From assembly GCF_005144795.1 (NCBI RefSeq), contig NZ_SWFJ01000004.1:1-64000 (forward strand): a stretch of 64,000 nucleotides of DNA, read 5' to 3'. This DNA comes from Streptococcus mitis. Its GTDB lineage: Bacteria > Bacillota > Bacilli > Lactobacillales > Streptococcaceae. The notes beneath the pieces were generated by a model. That model did no database searches. It saw only the letters and a program-made list of their open reading frames with translations, and was not told where the DNA came from. The translations under genes were made by a program, and so were the position numbers. Positions 36,716 through 44,357 of this stretch are shown here, piece after piece. How positions within the stretch are numbered: the first letter of the stretch is position 1; every line of letters begins with the position of its first letter.

Positions 36716-38203
36716 CTATAATTTGTCTTCAGAATCTACTTCTTCATAATTTATCGGAATTAAAGCAACTTCACTGCTTAGAGTAGATTGTTTTTCATTT
36801 TCACTTATTTGAATGGCATTTTTGAGTGAAAAAATAACTTCTCTTACAAGATTTAATAAATCTAATGTACACTCTTGCAATTCAAATTCAGTTAGATACA
36901 ATCTACTTTCGTTATTATCTACACTTCCATCAAAAAAATTCAATGTGATATTAGTAAACCTATGCTCTAAATAATTTCTAATAGTTTTTAATCGCTTTGA
37001 GTGTGGATTTGCTGTCAAAGAATTATTACCATTATCAAAATCTTTCGATATCCAAAATATAGATGATAGACCAATATTCTTATCCAACAACTTATCTAAA
37101 TTGCTATCTGTTCTCCAAATTGAATGAAAATTTACTTGTCGAGTCTCAATTTTTAAAGAATAATATTCATTTATAAACATTCCTACTTTATCTAATAATG
37201 AATATAGTGTTTTAAAAGCTGCTTTTAATCCTTCTACTCGGATAGAATATTGTACGTATTCTAGACCATCAATAAGATTAACATTCTCGTCAGCATAATG
37301 AACCGAATCAATCTCAATGCTATTAAAACAGAGATAACGCGCATAAACATATTCTTGCTTAATTTGATTAAACATAGAAATATATTTGTTTAAATCTTTA
37401 TCCGATTGAAATAATAAACTTGGTAGTAAAAGATTATCATCATATCTATTTATATCGTCAGCTTGTAAGTCATTAAGTGGATTAAGATACAGCCCGTTGT
37501 TCCAACACCATTCGCGATACTTTTGTGAATTAGGATTATAATCGATGGTTTTACAAGAGCATTCATCTAAGTCTTTATAATTAAGATATTGTTCGTAAAG
37601 TTCAATAAATCGCTTTTCTGCATAATCAACTCTGTTTGGATCTGAAACAGTTATGCTTGTTTCTATTAAATTTTTAATTTTTTTAATAAAGTGGAGGTGT
37701 TCGTTATCATTCAAAAAATTACGATAATGATCTAGACAAATAGCCAAGTTACCACTAGCCATTGTGAATCTTGGATTGATTTGTATACATTTACAATACA
37801 TCTTAATAGCTAACTGCTTTCTACCACAAGCATCTAATAAATTTGCGTAATTAGTGTAAAGTGAACATAATAATGGGAAAACAAACCTACTGTTCTCAGA
37901 ATTTATATCAACGTTATTTGAAATTTCGATAGCTTTTCTAAAGTAATAAATTTGTTGAACTGTAAAATCGGTATCTATGTTGAAAACTAAGTTATCACTT
38001 AGTTCAAATATATCAGCGTATGCTGTCCCAATAGAATAAAATAATTGAATTTTGGAAATATCATCAATAGTATTTTCCATATTTTTTCCAAATTCTATTA
38101 GTCTATAGATTTCCTCTATATTTTTATGTTTAAAAGCATTATCGAAATCCATTGACAATTTAAGTACACTATGATTAATTGGATTATTTGTTAACATCTT
38201 CAT
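36716..38203 (-). CDS. TPR and HEPN-domain protein (LA2681-type), candidate defence RNase
   Basis: A 495-residue soluble, helical protein. Residues about 65-175 look like TPR repeats (for example LCSLYTNYANLLDACGRK, AIKMYCKCIQINPRF). The C-terminal third is a HEPN-like helical domain with an intact R-x4-H motif, RNYLEH at residues 409-414, the catalytic signature of HEPN ribonucleases. Phrases such as LNPLNDL and YARYLCFNSIE agree with my memory of the LA2681-like HEPN family. It is the second gene of an operon: its start overlaps the SIR2 gene by 20 bp, and no ribosome site of its own stands out, so it is translationally coupled. Likely role: effector or sensor of a two-component anti-phage system. 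The motif is seen directly; the role is inferred. Confidence 0.7.
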   Translation of the reverse strand: MKMLTNNPINHSVLKLSMDFDNAFKHKNIEEIYRLIEFGKNMENTIDDISKIQLFYSIGTAYADIFELSDNLVFNIDTDFTVQQIYYFRKAIEISNNVDINSENSRFVFPLLCSLYTNYANLLDACGRKQLAIKMYCKCIQINPRFTMASGNLAICLDHYRNFLNDNEHLHFIKKIKNLIETSITVSDPNRVDYAEKRFIELYEQYLNYKDLDECSCKTIDYNPNSQKYREWCWNNGLYLNPLNDLQADDINRYDDNLLLPSLLFQSDKDLNKYISMFNQIKQEYVYARYLCFNSIEIDSVHYADENVNLIDGLEYVQYSIRVEGLKAAFKTLYSLLDKVGMFINEYYSLKIETRQVNFHSIWRTDSNLDKLLDKNIGLSSIFWISKDFDNGNNSLTANPHSKRLKTIRNYLEHRFTNITLNFFDGSVDNNESRLYLTEFELQECTLDLLNLVREVIFSLKNAIQISENEKQSTLSSEVALIPINYEEVDSEDKL

Positions 38204-39206
38204 CCCAAACTAAATATTTCGATTTTAAATTTGATTTTCCTTTATTTTCCTGTTCTTCAACTAACATATCAGATAAAAACTCTTTTATCATGTCCCAATT
38301 AAAATTCTCTTTAAATCCTCTACTACCATCAGAAGGAACATTTAATGAAAATGTTGCAAATACGGTTTCACAAGTTCTTCTTGGAAATTTTGCTAAGTAA
38401 GAATCAAAAAATGAATTTGAATACCTATAATGATGACTATGAATAAAGTCTTTCCATGTATTTAGCATAGTCGCTTCGTCTACAATATCTATTACAGAAA
38501 CTTCTTCAAGTGGTCGGTCTTCAATATTTCCCCATGCTTTTTTCATTAAATTAACAGCATCTACATCACTTTTAGGAGCACTGTATCCAAAAATAGTTAA
38601 CATATATGAATGATCGATAAAGTAATCTAATCCTTTCCAACACCAATTTATGTAGCCGTCGGAAGAATATTCTTTATTTTTCACTGGATACAATAATTTT
38701 GTTGGATAAAATTTATTATGACATGTTGAGCAGTAGCAATCTACTCCTCCAAACTCAATATGTTCTTCACAAAACCCAACAGCTACATTACCATGTAAAC
38801 AAAGAATTTGTGGCAAGTTCAGAGTAATTTTTGAGCAGCGAATATAAGCCTGTATAAGTAAAGGGTCCCAATTAAACGTAGCTATACAATCTTTATTAGT
38901 TAAACTTAATATTAAGAAATCATAAATTGTTGGTTCATCAGGTAACTCCAAAGAAGCAAAATAATCATAGAGCCTTTTTTCTAGTTTTCTAACGATTTCG
39001 GAGCACTCTTCTCTCTTAAATAATTCTGAATAGATATCCTCTAAATTTTCGCTCTTTGTCTGTAATTCAACACCAGCAAGAATTTCTTCTAAATTTAGTT
39101 TTTTTAGCAATCCATTCATAACTGAAGAACTTTTGCCATTTTTATCACCATCTGGAATTGCTGCAATAGTAGCACCAGCGCCTAGAATAACTGTATGTGA
39201 TCTCAT
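38184..39206 (-). CDS. SIR2-like protein, candidate defence NADase
   Basis: A 340-residue protein with the order of motifs of SIR2-like NAD-binding enzymes. It has a glycine-rich Rossmann start VILGAGAT (residues 7-13), ATFNWDPLL (109-117, with Asn112 and Asp114), CLHGN (136-140, with the candidate catalytic His138) and IFGYSAPKSD (205-214). Between them sit cysteines C157, C159 and C162, compatible with a zinc-binding insert, and a further C146. Defence SIR2 proteins of this kind degrade NAD+ after phage recognition. A -10 TATAAT and AGGAGA precede the ATG, and the HEPN gene follows with overlap. The call to the SIR2 fold is strong; the defence function is inferred. Confidence 0.72.
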   Translation of the reverse strand: MRSHTVILGAGATIAAIPDGDKNGKSSSVMNGLLKKLNLEEILAGVELQTKSENLEDIYSELFKREECSEIVRKLEKRLYDYFASLELPDEPTIYDFLILSLTNKDCIATFNWDPLLIQAYIRCSKITLNLPQILCLHGNVAVGFCEEHIEFGGVDCYCSTCHNKFYPTKLLYPVKNKEYSSDGYINWCWKGLDYFIDHSYMLTIFGYSAPKSDVDAVNLMKKAWGNIEDRPLEEVSVIDIVDEATMLNTWKDFIHSHHYRYSNSFFDSYLAKFPRRTCETVFATFSLNVPSDGSRGFKENFNWDMIKEFLSDMLVEEQENKGKSNLKSKYLVWDEDVNK

Positions 39207-39212
39207 GTCATT

Positions 39213-39241
39213 TCTCCTGAAAGTCTTTTGACACTATTATA
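39213..39241 (-). promoter_or_regulatory. -10 box and ribosome site of the SIR2/HEPN operon
   Basis: TATAAT (39236-39241) on the minus strand, 30 nt before the ATG, and TCAGGAGA (39213-39220) as the ribosome site. No convincing -35 is seen, which suggests activator control or a weak promoter. Confidence 0.6.
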
Positions 39242-39305
39242 CCACTACATCTACTTTATTTATGCTTCAATACTATTATTATAACCATAAATATTTTAAA
39301 CAAAA

Positions 39306-39318
39306 ATGTACAATTGAA
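39306..39318 (-). repeat. Inverted copy of the TCAATTGTACAT repeat
   Basis: TTCAATTGTACAT on the minus strand, 100 nt upstream of the SIR2 start. It matches 12 of the 14 bases of the flanking direct repeat in the opposite orientation. It could be a binding site controlling the operon. Confidence 0.5.
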
Positions 39319-39509
39319 CCACCACTTCTTCTACACCTATTAGAGTAAAAAGGTACAAATCAATTTCTTAGATTGGATAATATTATGTACTAGAAAACAT
39401 ACAAAACACCACTCCAGAATAATGTATAAAACAAAAATAAAGTACACTTTTTAAAGAATGTACTTTGTGCTTCTAATTCAGTTGTATCAATGGTTTAGCT
39501 CTAGTTTAG

Positions 39510-39523
39510 TCAATTGTACATAA
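39510..39523 (+). repeat. Right copy of 14-bp direct repeat TCAATTGTACATAA
   Basis: Identical to 36111-36124. The surrounding gap (39242-40036) holds no gene; it contains several TGTAC motifs, a bidirectional terminator and AT-rich sequence up to the integrase. Confidence 0.7.
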
Positions 39524-39706
39524 ATTTTTAGTTTTCGATTTTCCCCATTTTTTCGGCTCTCTATTTCATAACAATCAATTCATTTTGTCACATACCTTAG
39601 CCCGAAAAATCCACACTAAATCTTTTTGAAAGCTGTTTAAAGCTTTGTACTTACTTTCTGAGTTCATAGATCTGAACCTTTACCTCATTTGTCCAATTCC
39701 ATAATA

Positions 39707-39744
39707 AAAATAAGGACATTCTAACAAAGGAAGTCCTTATTTTT
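39707..39744. terminator. Bidirectional terminator between integrase and SIR2 operon
   Basis: AAAATAAGGAC / GTCCTTATTTT form an 11-bp stem with A and T runs on both sides. It insulates the integrase transcript from the SIR2/HEPN operon. Confidence 0.75.
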
Positions 39745-40036
39745 TAACTAATAGATGTCAAAGTTACTTTGCTGATCCACTTTATCTGTACTCATTGATC
39801 AAAATATAATTTTTTGTAAAATTTTGATTATGAATTAGTCAAAGAAAAAACACTAACCTATTTCAAAAAACTAAATTGTGATGATTGCCTATAAATAAAC
39901 ACTTTGAATATTCTTTATTTTTCTTAATTTACTAAAAATGCCCCCTGCAGGAATAAAAAAACAACCTAAAATCCTTATTCTAAAGACTTTTCTATATAGG
40001 TTGGTCAAATTTTGGTCAAAGTTTTTGTTTTCTTTC

Positions 40037-41176
40037 TTATTCTTTATCAACCATAAATTGTCTAATCAATTCATACTCCTTATCAATCACCTCTTGAAGC
40101 ACATGACCATAAGTATTTATAATTTGTTGTATATCTTTATGCCCCAATAATCTAGCAACAACCCAAATATCAATACCTTTAGCTAAAAGATATGAACCAT
40201 ATGTATGCCTTCCTGCAGTTGCTGTCATTTCTTGATTCCCAATACCAAGTTCTGATAAACATACTCTCAAACTCTTATTCAAACCTGAATTTGTCGGTAT
40301 TTTATACCTTCTATCATAGAATACTAAATCGTGTTTCTTCAATTCTTCACGATCAAACAAAATTTTATCTTGCTCAATCTGTAATTCTTTCAGAACAGCT
40401 ATCAAATCATCATCAATAGGAATCTCTCTTATAGAAGTCTTTGTTTTAGGAGGTACAAACTCTTGCCGATCTCCTGCATATCGTCTATATGTTTTAATTG
40501 TTTTATTGTTAAAATCAATATCTGACCAGCACAATGCCATACCTTCACCAACCCTAAACCCAGTCTTAAACAAAAAATATAATAGATATGGTATCACAGA
40601 TTCTCTATAATTAAACTTCGACTGTAAATGTGACAATAAATCTTTATATTCTGAAATACTATGAATATACTTATCTTCTACATTCCCAGCTTCCAAGCCA
40701 AAGATTTTCACACCTTCTGTAATATCTGTTATCTGCAATCCACTACGCTGACTAAATTTTATAGCCGACCTTATATCTGCATTGATTCTACGCAAATGAT
40801 CTTTCGTTACCTTTTCTCCAAATTCATTTAATCTCGACTGATATTCCTGATGATTAAGACTCATTGCAGGTATAACAGAAAATATTTTCTCTATAGCCTG
40901 ACCTCTTGCATAATATCCTTCCTTCGTCGCCTTCGATTTTTCTGATGGAAGAATCACTAAGTTATACCAATCCTGCCACAACTCATATAAGGTAGCCTTA
41001 CTGTCAAATCGTGCTGTATAATTTGACTGAAATAGTTTCTTCTCTTTCTCCTGAGCTTCAATCATAGCTTCACGCTTCGTCTTAAAACCTGAATTTGTCG
41101 CAACAACTTTTCCTTTTTTATCGAAAATTCGATAATCCCAAAGTTTATTTTTTCCACGTTGTCTGTAACTTGCCAC
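40037..41176 (-). CDS. int: Tyrosine integrase of the ICE
   Basis: A 379-residue site-specific recombinase that would insert and excise the element. It has an N-terminal Arm-DNA-binding segment (about 1-50, RQRGKNKLWDYRIFDKKGK), a core-binding SAM-like domain (60-160) and a catalytic domain. Catalytic residues seen are Arg208 (TGFRVGEGMAL), Lys244/246, Arg323-His324 (AGRHTYGS), His346 (LLGHKD) and the nucleophile Tyr356 (INTYGHV). The first His of the usual H-x-x-R box appears replaced by Thr320. The start is GTG with GGAGAAG upstream. It marks one end of the ICE. Confidence 0.92.
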   Translation of the reverse strand: MASYRQRGKNKLWDYRIFDKKGKVVATNSGFKTKREAMIEAQEKEKKLFQSNYTARFDSKATLYELWQDWYNLVILPSEKSKATKEGYYARGQAIEKIFSVIPAMSLNHQEYQSRLNEFGEKVTKDHLRRINADIRSAIKFSQRSGLQITDITEGVKIFGLEAGNVEDKYIHSISEYKDLLSHLQSKFNYRESVIPYLLYFLFKTGFRVGEGMALCWSDIDFNNKTIKTYRRYAGDRQEFVPPKTKTSIREIPIDDDLIAVLKELQIEQDKILFDREELKKHDLVFYDRRYKIPTNSGLNKSLRVCLSELGIGNQEMTATAGRHTYGSYLLAKGIDIWVVARLLGHKDIQQIINTYGHVLQEVIDKEYELIRQFMVDKE

Positions 41177-41213
41177 AACTTCTCCTTCCTAAATGGCAAT
41201 CATCACCATTCTA

Positions 41214-41549
41214 TTATAACATCAATGATATTTTTTGATAATTCTTATCAAAATATTCTCTTGTTTTTCTAGCTAAAAATCTATATGGTGAACCCTTACT
41301 TTTAGGATATAAAACAAAACCTTCCTCATTCTGTTCAATATCCACTTCTTTTTTTATGGTAGGATTCAATAAAATATCATTCACTAATTTAGTCTTACTG
41401 ATAGACAACAATTCCTCTACCTTATCTATCGTCCACCATTGACCTACTTCTTCTTTTTGAATCAAATCTAAATATTCAGATCGACTAATCAGAACTATAT
41501 CAGCAGGAATTGGAACTTCAATATTAAATACTTGTTTCTGCTCTTTCAT
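41214..41549 (-). CDS. DUF771-type excisionase candidate
   Basis: A 111-residue protein with the small helix-turn-helix pattern of DUF771 proteins in its centre (VGQWWTIDKVEELLSISKT). These small proteins lie next to integrases and often act as excisionases. AAGGAG precedes the ATG and the integrase follows 37 nt downstream. The role is inferred from position. Confidence 0.65.
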   Translation of the reverse strand: MKEQKQVFNIEVPIPADIVLISRSEYLDLIQKEEVGQWWTIDKVEELLSISKTKLVNDILLNPTIKKEVDIEQNEEGFVLYPKSKGSPYRFLARKTREYFDKNYQKISLML

Positions 41550-41570
41550 TTAAAACTCCTTCACACAACA

Positions 41571-41593
41571 AAAAAAGGCAGAGTTTCCTCTAC
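41571..41593 (-). terminator. Terminator behind the membrane protein gene
   Basis: AAGGTAGAG-GAAA-CTCTGCCTT stem and TTTTTTG on the minus strand. It separates the conjugation transcript from the excisionase and integrase genes. Confidence 0.8.
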
Positions 41594-41594
41594 C

Positions 41595-42422
41595 TTAATT
41601 ATTTACTAAACTTACTTTCACACCTTCAACTGTAAAAGCCTTTCTTCGACTTAAATCTAATCGAATCAATTTGAAAGATAAATCTATTCTTTTTCCAAAA
41701 GGATATACTCTAAACACTAAACGATACATTTCATCTACATCAAGAAATCTTTTTTTCAAAGGAGCTTCAAAACCATAACATGCTTCTCTAGAATAAGCAA
41801 TACCAGTAAATCTTTCAACATTCAAAAAACTTAACTCTACAATATCTTGATAAGCCTCTTTTACTACACGTTGATTAATCGTAACCATTCGTTGGTTTAC
41901 ATCGCTTTCATCAGCATCTACATAGAAATTAATTTCAGGAGGAAAAGGATCCGTCATTTTCTTAATTCCAAGATATTCTTTATTCAGGATATTCTTAAAC
42001 AAGTATCGCTGAAACAATTTTGTTTGAAACCACTTCATAAACTGATAAATACCAATGCTAATAAGAGCCATTAAAATCCATAATGAAGATTCATTCTCTT
42101 GAAATGGAAAATCCACTGCGATTGAAAAAATCAAGACTAACACAATACTTTCAGAAAATAAATAAATGAATCTATCAACACCAAAACGAAATTTTGAAAA
42201 GGGAACAGCTAAGATAAAAATAATCATTAAAAATCCTAAATAATTTGAACTAATTTCAAGTATTGCCGAACTCTCTTTTATAAGAACGGCACACGCTATC
42301 ATTTCAAACACTAAAGATTGCCATTTAAACAACTGACCAACCAGCCAATTTACTCCACAAATCGCAGATAGTTTATATCCCAACTTATCTGATTCTTTCA
42401 AAATTCTAAAAAACTCTTTCAT
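41595..42422 (-). CDS. ICE membrane protein of unknown function
   Basis: A 275-residue protein with five or so hydrophobic segments in the first half (for example LVFEMIACAVLI, FLMIIFILAVPF, SIVLVLIFSIAV) and a soluble C-terminal half rich in strands with a polar, charged character. No family is recognised. It is the last gene of the conjugation transcript and ends before a terminator, so it is more likely an accessory of the mating channel or cargo than part of the integration module. Confidence 0.6.
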   Translation of the reverse strand: MKEFFRILKESDKLGYKLSAICGVNWLVGQLFKWQSLVFEMIACAVLIKESSAILEISSNYLGFLMIIFILAVPFSKFRFGVDRFIYLFSESIVLVLIFSIAVDFPFQENESSLWILMALISIGIYQFMKWFQTKLFQRYLFKNILNKEYLGIKKMTDPFPPEINFYVDADESDVNQRMVTINQRVVKEAYQDIVELSFLNVERFTGIAYSREACYGFEAPLKKRFLDVDEMYRLVFRVYPFGKRIDLSFKLIRLDLSRRKAFTVEGVKVSLVNN

Positions 42423-42432
42423 ACTATCTCTC

Positions 42433-43236
42433 TTAATTCAATTTACGTTTACCCAATACTGTCGCAATCAATCCTACAAATCCCCAAATAGTTGTAAAAA
42501 TTGTACTAGCTGTTCCAGTATTCGGAAGAACTTTTAGTTGACCTTCTTTATCCTTCAAAGCGATTGTACCATCTTTTTGCTTTACAGCACCTACTTCATA
42601 AGGCTCTTTTTCAACATAATTTCCTTCGTCAGTTTCGATCACTACTTTTCCTTGATTCGTAGAAACTACTTTATGACCAGTGTTTGTTTCAATCGGTTTC
42701 TCTTGAATTTCTTCCTTTGTTACATTCAATGGTTTAGGATCATCAGCTTCTTTCACACCAATATTTTCTTCTGCCTTCTGCTTCGCTTCTTTAATTTCAG
42801 GAGCTTCTTCTACAGCAGGCTTTTTATCTTCTTTTGGTGTTCCTTCTTTCGATTTTTCTTCCTTAGGTTTTTCTGATGGGGTTGTAGGTTCGACAACTAC
42901 ACCTGTATTATCATGTTCCTGATTCTTACCAGTTTCTTTCCCAAGTTCAGCAGATGGTTTATCTTCTTTTGGTTGCTCACTTGGAATCGTTGGCTCGACA
43001 ACTACACCTGTATTATCTCCAGTTTCTTCCTTATCAGATTCCTTACCAAGTTCTGTAGAAGAATGTTCTACGCTTGCTGATGGTTGTGTTTCTGTTGGTT
43101 GTTCTGAAACTACCAATCCAGTATTATCTCCATTAGAAACTACACTTCCACCCAAAGTTAATTCATCAGCAGATACTCCACTTGCAACTGTACTCAACAC
43201 AGCTACAGACAACAATGTTACAAATTTCTTATTCAT
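42433..43236 (-). CDS. LPXTG cell-wall surface protein with Pro/Glu repeats
   Basis: A 267-residue secreted protein. The signal peptide is residues 1-23, ending SGVSA. The centre has two near-copies of a Glu/Pro/Lys segment (DNTGVVVEPTIPSEQPKED and DNTGVVVEPTTPSEKPKEE). The end has LPNTG at 237-241, a hydrophobic stretch and a basic KRK tail, the sortase A sorting signal. It is a short stalk-like protein with no folded domain visible. Placed next to the VirB1-like gene, it may help mating contact or exclusion. Confidence 0.8.
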   Translation of the reverse strand: MNKKFVTLLSVAVLSTVASGVSADELTLGGSVVSNGDNTGLVVSEQPTETQPSASVEHSSTELGKESDKEETGDNTGVVVEPTIPSEQPKEDKPSAELGKETGKNQEHDNTGVVVEPTTPSEKPKEEKSKEGTPKEDKKPAVEEAPEIKEAKQKAEENIGVKEADDPKPLNVTKEEIQEKPIETNTGHKVVSTNQGKVVIETDEGNYVEKEPYEVGAVKQKDGTIALKDKEGQLKVLPNTGTASTIFTTIWGFVGLIATVLGKRKLN

Positions 43237-43256
43237 TTCTTTTTCCTCTTTTTTCT

Positions 43257-44357
43257 TTATTTTCCAATCACATAATAAAAATTTTTAGCTTCATCAGCAC
43301 TAAATACTCGATAGTCTGTTATCCCAGTTCCTTGTCCACTTCGAACAAAGTTACATTCAGAAATCAATATTGAACCATCATCTTTTACATCTTCTACAAA
43401 GGCTACATGACCATAAATTGGGTGACCACCTGCCTGCCTACCTTGGAAGCTAACAGCAGAATGCTTTGTAGGAGTATTAGAAACTTCATACCCTGACTTA
43501 TGCGCCCAGTCTTGACCATTGCCCATGTATGGATCAAAATGAATCCCAAATTCTTTAGCACGATTAAATACATACCAAGTACATTCTCCATAAGGGTAAG
43601 ATTGAGTGATATAGCCATCTTTGGTAATTTCCTTATCAATCGAATATCCACTAGGTATATCCATAGCAACAACTCCAGGAGCAATATCTAAGCTACCAGC
43701 TATAGCATTTCCACCTGAAGAACCATCGGATTCAATTGTACCTTTAAAGACTTCATACCACTTCTTACTATCCTTTTCCAGCTTCCCTAATTTTGTCTGA
43801 CCGTCTGAAAGTGAGACACCTTCATAATGTTCAGACCAATATTTTGCACTTTCAAAAGGATCAGTCGCCTTCTGCATATAGTCTTTGACTTTTTTATAGC
43901 CATGATTCAACTCATAAGACATCAATTCCAGTTCCACCGTACTATCTAAAGTACGAGAACTAGCATTTCTCCATCTATCACCATTGATAGTATTATCCCA
44001 ACCTGACCATTGAAAATAGCCAGCAACCCCACCTGATGGATTCGTTAGTTTAGGATCAAAATCACTTTCTCTTTCAGCATTGGCAAGAGAACCACTAGCA
44101 CCCTCTAAAGTAAATTTCTCCTTAGAAAGTTGCCGGTTTAGAATCTTAATGACATCTTCTGCTCTTTCAACAGAAATATTTGCCTTTTGAGCCACCTCTT
44201 GCGCTGTTAATCGTGTTCTTTTTCCAGTTGTAGAATCAGATGAGCCACCAGCAGAAACAACTCCGATAACGCTTAAAATAATTAAGAGAATCACTAAAAA
44301 CGTAGGTATAAGACTTGCGAAAAAGAATCCCAAGTGTTTCGCTGTTTTATTCCCCAT
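43257..44357 (-). CDS. Two-domain peptidoglycan hydrolase of conjugation (VirB1-like)
   Basis: A 366-residue wall hydrolase that opens peptidoglycan for the mating channel, equivalent to CwlT of ICEBs1 and Orf14 of Tn916. It has an N-terminal membrane anchor (about 10-35) and a lysozyme-like domain with NAERESDFDPK and VAGYFQWSGWDN. The C-terminal CHAP domain has the catalytic Cys in YPYGECTWYVFN and a His in YGHVAFVED. It follows the VirB6-like gene with overlapping stop and start. Confidence 0.9.
   Translation of the reverse strand: MGNKTAKHLGFFFASLIPTFLVILLIILSVIGVVSAGGSSDSTTGKRTRLTAQEVAQKANISVERAEDVIKILNRQLSKEKFTLEGASGSLANAERESDFDPKLTNPSGGVAGYFQWSGWDNTINGDRWRNASSRTLDSTVELELMSYELNHGYKKVKDYMQKATDPFESAKYWSEHYEGVSLSDGQTKLGKLEKDSKKWYEVFKGTIESDGSSGGNAIAGSLDIAPGVVAMDIPSGYSIDKEITKDGYITQSYPYGECTWYVFNRAKEFGIHFDPYMGNGQDWAHKSGYEVSNTPTKHSAVSFQGRQAGGHPIYGHVAFVEDVKDDGSILISECNFVRSGQGTGITDYRVFSADEAKNFYYVIGK

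Noticed and set aside
36716..39206. Reading the pair as a HEPN-MNT toxin-antitoxin system
   Set aside because: The partner lacks the GSx10DxD nucleotidyltransferase motif and has SIR2 motifs instead. The HEPN protein is also far larger than typical HEPN toxins.
38184..39206. Thoeris ThsA-type assignment for the SIR2 gene
   Set aside because: No TIR-domain partner is adjacent and the protein lacks a C-terminal SLOG domain at its length.
39707..40036. attL/attR direct repeat next to the integrase
   Set aside because: Short words such as GGTCAAA recur here, but the other ICE end is outside the window and no duplication can be verified.
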